DNA from: Larkinella terrae
GTDB taxonomy: Bacteria > Bacteroidota > Bacteroidia > Cytophagales > Spirosomataceae
NCBI RefSeq assembly: GCF_009668025.1
Contig: NZ_WJXZ01000002.1
Location: 62,001 to 126,000 of the forward strand
Length of the DNA stretch: 64,000 nt
Reading direction: 5' to 3'
The notes under the pieces were generated by a model that saw only the letters and a program-made list of their open reading frames with translations, was not told the origin of the DNA and made no database searches. The translations under genes were made by a program, and so were the position numbers. Of the stretch, positions 24,170 to 31,970 are shown in pieces (the first letter of the stretch is position 1; every line of letters begins with the position of its first letter).

Positions 24170-25003
24170 ATGAAAACACAATCTCCAACTCCAGCACCAG
24201 CTAAAGCAGCAGCTCCCAAGAAGAAGTCGAGCGGTCTGAATCCGGTGTTTGTCATTCCCATTTTGTTTGCCATCGCAGTTTGCACGTACATGTTCGTGTT
24301 TGGCGATGCTAGTCACTTTCAGGGTGGAAATAACGAAAACCTTCCGGTCGACGGCGATTATTTTGGGATCATTTACAAAGGAGGTCCAATCGTACCCCTG
24401 CTGTTTACCTGTTTCTTAATTGTGCTGGTTTTCTCAATTGAGCGTTTTATTACGATCGGCCGTGCCAATGGTTCCGGTTCAATCGACGAGTTTGTTCGGA
24501 AAGTAAAAGGTATGCTCGACCGCAATGAAGTAGACGCAGCCATCAAAGAGTGCGACCGTCAGAAAGGTTCAGTTGGTAACGTTGTAAAAACCGCTCTGTT
24601 GAAATATCAGCAACTGAGAACGGATGCCGAACTGACGAAAGAGCAGAAACTGGTAGCCCTGCAAAAAGAAGTAGAAGAAGCAACAACGCTCGAGTTGCCG
24701 ATGTTGGAGAAAAACCTGACCATCATTGCTACGCTGGCTTCGGTATCAACGCTGGTTGCGCTGTTGGGTACGGTATTGGGTATGATCCGTGCATTTAGCG
24801 AATTGGGATCGACGGGTCAACCGGATACGGCTGCTTTGTCAACGGGTATCTCTGAGGCCCTTGTAAACACGGCTTTGGGTATCGGTACGGCCGCTATCGC
24901 GACGATCATGTACAGCTATTTTACGAGCCGCATTGATGAGCTGACCTACAACATCGACGAAATCGGGTTGAGCATTCAGCAAAACTTTGCTGCACACAAT
25001 TAA
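24170..25003 (+). CDS. exbB: ExbB/TolQ-type proton channel
   Basis: A 277-residue inner-membrane protein. A Lys/Ala/Pro-rich cytoplasmic N-terminus (residues 1-24) is followed by an extra span (PVFVIPILFAIAVCTYMFVF), a span near VPLLFTCFLIVLVFSIERF, a long cytoplasmic helical domain, and two C-terminal spans (IIATLASVSTLVALLGTVLG and ALVNTALGIGTAAIATIMYSYF). The Thr-rich pore segments match ExbB. It heads the operon exbB-exbD-exbD-tonB and drives TonB-dependent uptake with the proton motive force. Confidence 0.93.
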   Translation: MKTQSPTPAPAKAAAPKKKSSGLNPVFVIPILFAIAVCTYMFVFGDASHFQGGNNENLPVDGDYFGIIYKGGPIVPLLFTCFLIVLVFSIERFITIGRANGSGSIDEFVRKVKGMLDRNEVDAAIKECDRQKGSVGNVVKTALLKYQQLRTDAELTKEQKLVALQKEVEEATTLELPMLEKNLTIIATLASVSTLVALLGTVLGMIRAFSELGSTGQPDTAALSTGISEALVNTALGIGTAAIATIMYSYFTSRIDELTYNIDEIGLSIQQNFAAHN

Positions 25004-25045
25004 TAAGTGGTTAGTAACGTTTTTACATCACAAAAAGATTAAACT

Positions 25046-25672
25046 ATGCCTATCGTTAAGCCCAAACGGTCGCGACCTCACATGGACATGACGGCGATGT
25101 GTGATGTAGCATTCCTTCTACTGACCTTCTTTATTTTGACGGCTCAGATCAGAGTACAGGAGGCTGCTGAAATCAATCCGCCGACCTCGATCTCCGGTAT
25201 AAAAGTTCCTGATACCGATATCATGACCATTAGTTTGGATAAATCCGGACAGGTGTTTTTCGGTATCGATGGTCAACCAAACCGGGTGGCCATGCTCGAA
25301 AACATTGGTGAAGTATACGGCATTTCTTTCTCCGATCGCGAAAAGAAAGCCTTCTCACTGCTGCCAAACTTCGGAATACCGATCAACCAGTTGAAATCCT
25401 ATTTGTCGCTGAAACCGGATCAACAGGGTCAGGTTAAACAACCGGGAATTCCGGTGGATTCAACGGCCAATCTGCAAACCAACCAGTTGTCGCAGTGGGT
25501 TTTCAATGCCCGTAAAGCGAACAATAAACTGCGTATTGCTGTCAAAGGCGATAACCTGGCGAAATTCCCGAACTTCAAGAACGTATTGAGTTCATTGCAA
25601 TCGCAGAACATCAACAAGTTCAACCTGATTACAGGTACCGAAGCTCCACCCGCCGGATGGACAAATGATTAA
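25046..25672 (+). CDS. exbD: ExbD-family protein, first copy (long form)
   Basis: A 208-residue protein with a basic N-terminus, a single span with the proton-path Asp (TAMCDVAFLLLTFFILTAQI) and a periplasmic domain enlarged relative to classic ExbD (about 140), with an insertion around residues 90-140. It lies 42 nt after exbB. Having two ExbD genes in tandem is usual in Bacteroidota TonB operons, and both are thought to join one ExbB complex. Confidence 0.92.
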   Translation: MPIVKPKRSRPHMDMTAMCDVAFLLLTFFILTAQIRVQEAAEINPPTSISGIKVPDTDIMTISLDKSGQVFFGIDGQPNRVAMLENIGEVYGISFSDREKKAFSLLPNFGIPINQLKSYLSLKPDQQGQVKQPGIPVDSTANLQTNQLSQWVFNARKANNKLRIAVKGDNLAKFPNFKNVLSSLQSQNINKFNLITGTEAPPAGWTND

Positions 25673-25724
25673 TTAAGGTTAAACCACAAACTCACGCGAT
25701 TCATCGCCTTAACATTGTAAAAAG

Positions 25725-26252
25725 ATGGCAGATATCGACACCGGTGGGGGTGGGGGTAAGCATAAAGGTGGGAAAGTCCGAAGTAAAAAAGGATCTACAC
25801 GGGTCGATATGACCCCGATGGTGGACCTGGGCTTTCTTCTCATTACGTTTTTCATTCTTGCTTCCACCTTAAGTAAACCGTCTTCGATGACACTGAACGT
25901 GCCGGACAAGACCGAAAAAGTAGAGACGGAGCCTATTAAGGCCTCGAAGGTAATGACAATTTTCCTGGGGAAAGACAACCAGATTTATTACATTTTCGGA
26001 AAAGCCGCCAACGAAAATCCGGAGTTAAAAACGGTTCAGTTTGGCCCCGAAATCCGGAATGCAATTCAGGAAAATAAGCGCAAAATCGGAGAGAAGGATT
26101 TTGTTGTGGTTATCAAACCGACCAAAGAATCTACCTACAAAAATCTGGTAGATATGCTGGACGAGATGGCTATTACAAAGACAAAACGCTACGCATTAGT
26201 GGATCAGATGACTCCGGATGAGAACAAGCTGATTGATCCTAAAATGAAGTAA
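25725..26252 (+). CDS. exbD: ExbD-family protein, second copy
   Basis: A 175-residue paralogue. A Gly/Lys-rich N-terminus (MADIDTGGGGGKHKGGKVRS) precedes the span VDMTPMVDLGFLLITFFILAS, with the conserved Asp in PMVDLGFL. The periplasmic domain follows (KPTKESTYKNLVDMLDEMAI). It sits 52 nt after the first exbD and 36 nt before tonB, in the same operon. Confidence 0.92.
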   Translation: MADIDTGGGGGKHKGGKVRSKKGSTRVDMTPMVDLGFLLITFFILASTLSKPSSMTLNVPDKTEKVETEPIKASKVMTIFLGKDNQIYYIFGKAANENPELKTVQFGPEIRNAIQENKRKIGEKDFVVVIKPTKESTYKNLVDMLDEMAITKTKRYALVDQMTPDENKLIDPKMK

Positions 26253-26288
26253 TGAACGGCTAAAAGCCAATTCAATGAATTAATCGCC

Positions 26289-27116
26289 ATGGCAGAAGTA
26301 ACGACTAATACCGGGACACTTGATGATATAGTGTTCGCAAATCGTAACAAGGCGTATGGTGCGTATGCATTACGGAAAGACTATTCCAGAACAGTTTACC
26401 GGGCCCTGATTATCGGGTCGGTACTTTTCCTTCTGGCAATGGCGACTCCTTCGATTATCTCTGTTTTGGCTCCAAAAGAAGACGAACAGGCGATGGTTGA
26501 AGTGGACCTGATGAAGTTACCACCTCCGCCGATTGACCCGAATGAACCGCCACCGCCACCGCCACCACCGGTTGAGTTGCCGAAGGTAAACACGGTGAAA
26601 TTCCTACCGCCGGAAGTAAAACCGGATGAGGAAGTTCCCGAGGAAACCCCTCCGCCAACCGTTGAGGAATTGAAGGAAGCTGTTGCGGCTGAAAAAACGC
26701 AGGAAGGAGACCCGAACGCCGAAGAGGTAATTGTGGCTCCCGAAGAAACGGCTGGTCCGACGAAAGTAGAAGCTGCCGTTGAGGCCGCTCCAAAAGAAGA
26801 TCAGATTTTTACCGTTGTTGAACAAAACCCGGAATTTCCGGGAGGTATGGCGGCTCTTGGCCAGTTTTTGGGCAAGAACATCCGGTACCCACCCGCAGCC
26901 TCCCGGGCCAACGTATCAGGCCGGGTGTTCGTAAGTTTCGTTGTTAATACCGATGGCAGTATTCAGGACGTTTCGGTTCTGAAAGGTCTGGGCTTCGGTA
27001 CGGACGAAGAAGCGATGCGGGTTGTGAAATCCATGCCGAAATGGCGGCCCGGTAAACAGTCCGGTCGTCCGGTACGGGTTAAATACAACTTGCCCATCAA
27101 CTTCCAGTTGGAGTAA
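26289..27116 (+). CDS. tonB: TonB family energy transducer
   Basis: A 275-residue protein. A cytoplasmic N-terminus (LDDIVFANRNKAYGAYALRKDYSRTV, typical of Bacteroidota TonBs) is followed by one span (ALIIGSVLFLLAMATPSIISVL), a Pro-rich and then Glu/Pro-rich periplasmic linker (PPPPPPPP around residue 85) and the C-terminal TonB domain (about 195-275: FPGGMAALGQFLGKNIRYP, GRVFVSFVVNTDGSI, MPKWRPGKQSGRPVRVKYNLPI). It transmits ExbBD energy to outer-membrane receptors. It is the fourth gene of the operon. Confidence 0.95.
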   Translation: MAEVTTNTGTLDDIVFANRNKAYGAYALRKDYSRTVYRALIIGSVLFLLAMATPSIISVLAPKEDEQAMVEVDLMKLPPPPIDPNEPPPPPPPPVELPKVNTVKFLPPEVKPDEEVPEETPPPTVEELKEAVAAEKTQEGDPNAEEVIVAPEETAGPTKVEAAVEAAPKEDQIFTVVEQNPEFPGGMAALGQFLGKNIRYPPAASRANVSGRVFVSFVVNTDGSIQDVSVLKGLGFGTDEEAMRVVKSMPKWRPGKQSGRPVRVKYNLPINFQLE

Positions 27117-27135
27117 GTTTGGAGTACGATTGCGA

Positions 27136-27342
27136 ATGAAAGAAAAACCATCTGCAGACCTATTCAGCGTATCTATTAGCGTTCTGATGGGATTATTATA
27201 CCTGGGAGGGGGCATCTACCTGATTGCCTCCTCTCAGTCTTTTGGACTCCTGCCCACGGGAACTTTCCGATATTTGTTAGCTGGATTGCTGATCATTTAT
27301 GGATTATTCAGAGCATACCGGGGTGTAGAACGATTGCTTTAG
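27136..27342 (+). CDS. Small conserved membrane protein in the tonB operon
   Basis: A 68-residue protein with two predicted spans (SVSISVLMGLLYLGGGIYLIAS and YLLAGLLIIYGLFRAYRG). The ATG at 27136 is preferred to a TTG two codons earlier. It starts 19 nt after tonB and ends 2 nt before the pstS-like start, so it is firmly in the operon. I do not recognise a named family; a role in assembling or tuning the TonB system is only suggested by position. Confidence 0.7.
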   Translation: MKEKPSADLFSVSISVLMGLLYLGGGIYLIASSQSFGLLPTGTFRYLLAGLLIIYGLFRAYRGVERLL

Positions 27343-27344
27343 TT

Positions 27345-28286
27345 ATGAACAACCTGATAAAGATTGGAATTGGGATTGGGTTGATCAGTCTGGCGGCCTG
27401 TTCCTCCAGCCCTCCGCCCGATAATCCAACGCACGGGAAGATCAATATAACGGCCGATGAATCGCTGGAGCCGATGGTCGAGTCCATCTATAAGGCTTAT
27501 GAAGGGGTTTATCCGAATGCCAAATTCAATGTAGTTTATAAACCTGAACAGGAAGCGATCACAACGATGCTCCGGGACAGTGCGCGGCTGGTGTTTTCGA
27601 CGCGGGAATTGAATGACAACGAAAAGTCGGTTTTTGCCAAAAACAAGATCAAATATAAATCGGAGTTCATTGCCACCGATGGAATTGCGCTGATTGTGGG
27701 GAGGGAAAACCCGGACAGCCTGATTACAATGGCGGAGCTAAACGATATATTTCAGGGGCGGATTAAAAACTGGGAGCAGCTGAAACGAGGAAGCCAGAAA
27801 GGCCCGATTGTGCTGGTTTTCGACAATAATAACTCCAGTAACCTAAATTTTGCATTGAAGCAATTCAAAGTCAGTGACTTAAGCCGGATTAAAATTTTTA
27901 CGGTAAAATCAAACAAACAGGTCATTGAATATGTTCGTAAGAATCCAACGGCACTAGGTTTTATCGGGGTCAATTGGATTAGCGACGGCGATTCACCGTT
28001 AGCTGCCGAGTTATCGAAAAACCTGCGGGTGATGGGAGTGTCTGAAGATGCCAGCCCTGATTCCATTGATGATTTTTTTCAACCATTTCAAAAGAATTTA
28101 GGTTTAAAGATATATCCCCTGCGCCGTAACGTTTACGTAATAAGTCGCGAAGCCCACTCGGGTTTAGGAAGCGGTCTCATTAATTACATTATTCGGGATG
28201 TTGGCGGACTTTTGATCGAGAAAAGTGGTCTTTGGCCCACAAAACCGTATAATCGGGAGGTATTTTTGGAAAAGAAGTTGAATTAA
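27345..28286 (+). CDS. PstS-like phosphate-binding lipoprotein
   Basis: A 313-residue substrate-binding protein with a lipoprotein signal (SLAACSSS, lipidated Cys19). The mature part matches PBP-like-2/PstS domains: INITADESLEPMVESIYKAYEG, LIVGRENPDSLITMAELNDIFQGRIKNW and a SNLNFALKQF segment. It lies 2 nt after the small membrane gene, with no pstCAB permease nearby. This linkage of a PstS-like lipoprotein to exbBD-tonB is common in Cytophagales; it may not transport phosphate in the classic way. Confidence 0.85.
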   Translation: MNNLIKIGIGIGLISLAACSSSPPPDNPTHGKINITADESLEPMVESIYKAYEGVYPNAKFNVVYKPEQEAITTMLRDSARLVFSTRELNDNEKSVFAKNKIKYKSEFIATDGIALIVGRENPDSLITMAELNDIFQGRIKNWEQLKRGSQKGPIVLVFDNNNSSNLNFALKQFKVSDLSRIKIFTVKSNKQVIEYVRKNPTALGFIGVNWISDGDSPLAAELSKNLRVMGVSEDASPDSIDDFFQPFQKNLGLKIYPLRRNVYVISREAHSGLGSGLINYIIRDVGGLLIEKSGLWPTKPYNREVFLEKKLN

Positions 28287-28309
28287 TTTCTGTTTCCAAT
28301 GCAATTTTA

Positions 28310-28317
28310 TAGTTTTG
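28310..28317 (+). promoter_or_regulatory. Candidate -7 box for the TPR gene (TAGTTTTG)
   Basis: An exact TAnnTTTG match, 59 nt upstream of the TPR start at 28377, in a T-rich gap. This suggests the TPR gene can be transcribed independently of the tonB operon. Confidence 0.5.
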
Positions 28318-28376
28318 TATTTTGTTTTTTCATATAGTAAACTTTTTTTTCACCCATTTCTCAACCTGAAATTGGC

Positions 28377-30149
28377 ATGAATTTCCAAAAGAAAGCTCTG
28401 TTGACAGTGGTAGCCGCCGGTTTGTTTGGCTCATTGCAAGCGGTTGCCCAAGACGCACAATCGGGAGTGAAGGATCTGGAAGCAGGCCGTTATAACAAGG
28501 CTATCCAAACGTTTCAAAGTTTGGCCACCAGTGCTCCTTCTGCCGACAACTATTTCTATCTGGGCTATGCCCAGTTGAAATCCGGTAATCCGGACGCTGC
28601 CAAACAAGCGTTTGAAAAAGGCGCGGCTGCTGATCCTAAAAGCCAGCTCAATAACGTTGGATTGGGTGCGGTGGCATTGGCCAAAAAAGATCGCGCTACT
28701 GCGAAGACTTTAATTGATAACGCTTTAAAGGAAACCAAAAATAAGAATATTGACGTGCTGCTGCGCGCTGGTGAAGCGTACACCATGTTCCGTAAACCCG
28801 AAGAAGGATTGAACGATCCGGCGGAAGCGATCCGGATCCTGACGATTGCTGACGAACGGGATAAGAAAAACGAGAATGCCGAAATCGAAATGGCGTTGGG
28901 TGATGCCTATACGCTGAAAAACGATGGGGGTAATGCGGTTTCGAAATACGAAAACGCGCTGTCAATTCGGCCGAACGATGCCGAAGCCAAATACAAAATT
29001 GGAAACACGTTCCTGCGCGCCAAGAACTATGCCGAAGCGCAGAAATTTTATGCCGAAGCGATTGCCGCTGACCCTGAATTTGCGCCAACGTACGAAGACT
29101 TAGCGGAAGCGTACTTCGGTTCGAGAGCGTACAAGAATGCGTCAAAAAACATGGACTTGTACATCCAGAAAAGCCAGACGACGAACATTGACAAACTGTT
29201 ACGTTCAGCTCAGTTTGACTTCCTGGCGGGCGATTTCAACAAATCCATCCAGAAGCTGGATCAACTGGAAGGCAAAGTAAAAAACCCGGTTATTCAACGG
29301 ATTCGCGGCTGGGCTTTATCAGGTCTCGGTAAATACGATGAAGCCATTCAGGCACTGGAGAATTTTATTAAAGCCGCCCCGGATAAAGTGATCTACGACG
29401 ATTATAAATACCTGGGCCGTGCGTATTCGCAGAAAGGTACACCGGAAGGTGATTCCTTAGCGATTATGAATCTGGAAAAAGCCGCACCTCAGGATACGAC
29501 GGAGAACCTGTATCGTGAAATTGGTAAAACGCTGTATACGGCCAAGCGTTACGATAGAGCTGCTACTGCTTACAAGAAAGCCATTGCGGTGGACACGGCA
29601 AAAGCTACGACCAACGATTATTTCCAATTGGGTATGTCGAATTACCTGCTGGGAAGTAGAGTAGGTCGCGATAGTACCATGATGATGGGTGGTGATACGG
29701 CCGCGATTCGTCAGGCAAAAGAAAAATTCTACGCAGCTGCTGACTCGGCTTTCCTGAAAGTAAACAAGGTAAGTCCCGACTGGTCGCCCGGTTATTACTT
29801 CCGCGCTTCGGCTAACTACTTTAGCGACACGAAAGGTGCCATGACGACGGGTGAGCCAGTTCCCATGTACGAAAAATACCTGGAAGTTTCGGATAAGGAA
29901 ATTGCAGCTGACGCGGCTAAAAAAGAAGCAAATAAACGATATATGATGACGGCTTATAAATTTTTGTCCTCGTATTATGCGAACAAGAATGATGCCGTGA
30001 AGTCAAAAGAATATTTGACGAAAGCCGCCGAGTTGGATCCAACGGATAAAGACGTACAGAATGCGCTGAATCCGCCAGCACCGCAACCCGCTGCGAAACC
30101 GGCCGCCAAACCGGCTGCTAAAAAACAGGCTGGTAAGGCTACTAAATAA
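28377..30149 (+). CDS. Secreted/periplasmic TPR protein
   Basis: A 590-residue protein with a signal peptide (MNFQKKALLTVVAAGLFGSLQAVAQ) and about ten TPR-type helix pairs, for example YNKAIQTFQSLATSAPSADNYFYLGYAQLKSGN, GNAVSKYENALSIRPNDAEAKYKIGN and YDRAATAYKKAIAVDTAKATT. The C-terminus is a Pro/Ala/Lys tail with repeated AAKPAAK, possibly cell-wall interacting. It follows the exbBD-tonB-pstS genes, as in other Cytophagales, so it probably scaffolds an envelope complex. A strong hairpin follows. Confidence 0.9.
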   Translation: MNFQKKALLTVVAAGLFGSLQAVAQDAQSGVKDLEAGRYNKAIQTFQSLATSAPSADNYFYLGYAQLKSGNPDAAKQAFEKGAAADPKSQLNNVGLGAVALAKKDRATAKTLIDNALKETKNKNIDVLLRAGEAYTMFRKPEEGLNDPAEAIRILTIADERDKKNENAEIEMALGDAYTLKNDGGNAVSKYENALSIRPNDAEAKYKIGNTFLRAKNYAEAQKFYAEAIAADPEFAPTYEDLAEAYFGSRAYKNASKNMDLYIQKSQTTNIDKLLRSAQFDFLAGDFNKSIQKLDQLEGKVKNPVIQRIRGWALSGLGKYDEAIQALENFIKAAPDKVIYDDYKYLGRAYSQKGTPEGDSLAIMNLEKAAPQDTTENLYREIGKTLYTAKRYDRAATAYKKAIAVDTAKATTNDYFQLGMSNYLLGSRVGRDSTMMMGGDTAAIRQAKEKFYAAADSAFLKVNKVSPDWSPGYYFRASANYFSDTKGAMTTGEPVPMYEKYLEVSDKEIAADAAKKEANKRYMMTAYKFLSSYYANKNDAVKSKEYLTKAAELDPTDKDVQNALNPPAPQPAAKPAAKPAAKKQAGKATK

Positions 30150-30171
30150 CCGCTATTTTAAAGCTGATTTG

Positions 30172-30210
30172 CAGAAAGAGGAACCCTTCAACCGGTTCCT
30201 CTTTCTGTTG
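30172..30210 (+). terminator. Strong hairpin after the TPR gene, probable terminator
   Basis: A 14-bp perfect stem, CAGAAAGAGGAACC / GGTTCCTCTTTCTG, with an 8-nt loop. The following T tract is weak (TTGTTG). Confidence 0.65.
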
Positions 30211-30268
30211 TCAGACACCTATTGATAAATACTTCCCCTGAAAAATGCTGTTTTCCTGACAACAATTG

Positions 30269-30276
30269 TATTTTTG
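30269..30276 (+). promoter_or_regulatory. -7 box of adk (TATTTTTG)
   Basis: An exact TAnnTTTG match, 32 nt upstream of the adk ATG at 30309. A canonical -33 TTTG is not obvious. Confidence 0.55.
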
Positions 30277-30308
30277 TGCGCGAACCTGCGTGTATCTTGA
30301 AACATTCT

Positions 30309-30899
30309 ATGCTCAATCTTGTACTATTTGGCCCGCCGGGTGCCGGAAAAGGCACACAAAGTGAAAAACTGATTGCCCAATATCAATTGGTGCATTTATC
30401 GACCGGCGACCTGCTGCGCTCCGAAATCCGGGAAGGGACAGAACTTGGTCTGCGGGCCAGGATGCTGATGGATCAGGGTATTTTGGTGCCGGATGAGGTC
30501 GTTATTGGCATGATTGAAAATAAACTAAAAGAAAATCAATCAGCCGCTGGCTTCATTTTTGATGGTTTTCCAAGGACGGTGCCGCAGGCCCAGGCGCTTG
30601 ATGAGCTTCTGGCGCATTACAACACCGAAATTAAGGTGATGGTTGCGCTGGTGGTCGATGAGGACGAGTTGACGAAACGACTGCTGATCCGTGGTCAGTC
30701 ATCAGGCCGTCCCGATGATCAGAATGAAGAATTGATCCATCGCAGGATAAAAGAGTACAATGATAAAACGGCACCTGTTGCCAGTTACTACGAGTCGCAA
30801 GGGAAATTCAAAGCCATTGGCGGAATCGGAAATATTGAAGAAATATTCCAGGCCATTTGTGAGAAAATTGAAACCGCCACTGCGAACGTTCGCCAGTAA
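30309..30899 (+). CDS. adk: Adenylate kinase
   Basis: A 196-residue cytoplasmic enzyme. The P loop GPPGAGKGT is at residues 8-16, followed by HLSTGDLLRSEI (AMP site), FDGFPRTVPQA and a short lid with GQSSGRPDD. It interconverts ATP+AMP and 2 ADP. An open frame extends upstream to 30222, but the start at 30309 places the P loop at the usual distance and follows the -7 box. obgE follows 27 nt later. Confidence 0.97.
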   Translation: MLNLVLFGPPGAGKGTQSEKLIAQYQLVHLSTGDLLRSEIREGTELGLRARMLMDQGILVPDEVVIGMIENKLKENQSAAGFIFDGFPRTVPQAQALDELLAHYNTEIKVMVALVVDEDELTKRLLIRGQSSGRPDDQNEELIHRRIKEYNDKTAPVASYYESQGKFKAIGGIGNIEEIFQAICEKIETATANVRQ

Positions 30900-30926
30900 A
30901 TACAAGCAACAGGGCCAGGCAGTAGC

Positions 30927-31934
30927 ATGGCTTCATCAAATTTTATAGATTACGTAAAAATAAACATTCGATCGGGTGCAGGGGGTGCCGGTTCCATGCA
31001 TTTTCGGCGGGAAAAACACGTCGATAAAGGTGGACCCGACGGGGGCGATGGCGGCCGTGGAGGCCACATCATTCTGAAGGGAAGCTCGCAACTCTGGACC
31101 TTATTGCATTTAAAATACCAGAAGCACATCAAGGCCAAACCCGGTAACGCGGGTGAAGGCGGCCGAAGAACCGGTGCGGAAGGGGATGATGTCATCATTG
31201 AAGTTCCGCTGGGGACCATTGCCCGTCTTGCCGAAACCGGTGAGCAAATGGCCGAGATCACGGAAGATGGACAGAAGATTATTCTGTTACACGGTGGGCG
31301 GGGCGGTTTAGGAAATACGCATTTTAAGTCGTCCACCAAACAGGCGCCGGATTATGCCCAACCGGGTGAAGCCGGGCAGGAAGAGTGGGTTATTCTGGAA
31401 TTGAAATTACTGGCTGACGTGGGCCTGGTGGGCTTTCCGAACGCCGGGAAATCGACCTTGCTATCGGTTTTGTCGGCTGCTAAGCCCGAAATCGCTGATT
31501 ACCCTTTTACGACGCTGGTTCCCCAGTTAGGCGTTGTGGCATACCGGGACTATAAGTCGTTTGTCATGGCTGACATTCCGGGAATTATTGAAGGGGCGTC
31601 GCAGGGAAAAGGATTGGGCCTGCGCTTTCTGCGGCACATCGAACGGAACTCAATTTTATTATTTCTGGTACCGGCCACCAGCGAAGACTGTGGTGCCGAA
31701 TATGAAACGTTGTTGAATGAACTGCGGGAGTATAAGCCCGAATTGCTTGACAAGCAGCGATTATTGGCGATTTCTAAGATAGATTTAATTACGGAAACAG
31801 ACTATAAAGAGATTCGCAAACGTTTACCGGCTGACGTACCTACGGTATTTCTCTCAGCCATTCTTCAGCAAGGCCTGACGGAACTGAAGGATAAAATCTG
31901 GGAAGCGTTGAACCGACCTGAAAACGAAGTGTAA
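30927..31934 (+). CDS. obgE: GTPase ObgE/CgtA
   Basis: A 335-residue ribosome-associated GTPase. The glycine-rich Obg domain occupies about residues 1-158 ([30 protein letters not shown]). The G domain has G1 GFPNAGKST (169-177), G2 around [12 protein letters not shown]3 DIPGIIEGA and G4 ISKID. It lacks a C-terminal OCT domain, as is usual in Bacteroidota. It acts in 50S maturation and stress control and is probably co-transcribed with adk. Confidence 0.97.
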   Translation: MASSNFIDYVKINIRSGAGGAGSMHFRREKHVDKGGPDGGDGGRGGHIILKGSSQLWTLLHLKYQKHIKAKPGNAGEGGRRTGAEGDDVIIEVPLGTIARLAETGEQMAEITEDGQKIILLHGGRGGLGNTHFKSSTKQAPDYAQPGEAGQEEWVILELKLLADVGLVGFPNAGKSTLLSVLSAAKPEIADYPFTTLVPQLGVVAYRDYKSFVMADIPGIIEGASQGKGLGLRFLRHIERNSILLFLVPATSEDCGAEYETLLNELREYKPELLDKQRLLAISKIDLITETDYKEIRKRLPADVPTVFLSAILQQGLTELKDKIWEALNRPENEV

Positions 31935-31970
31935 CCAATCCACCAGCGACCATCGCGACGATGCTCAGCT

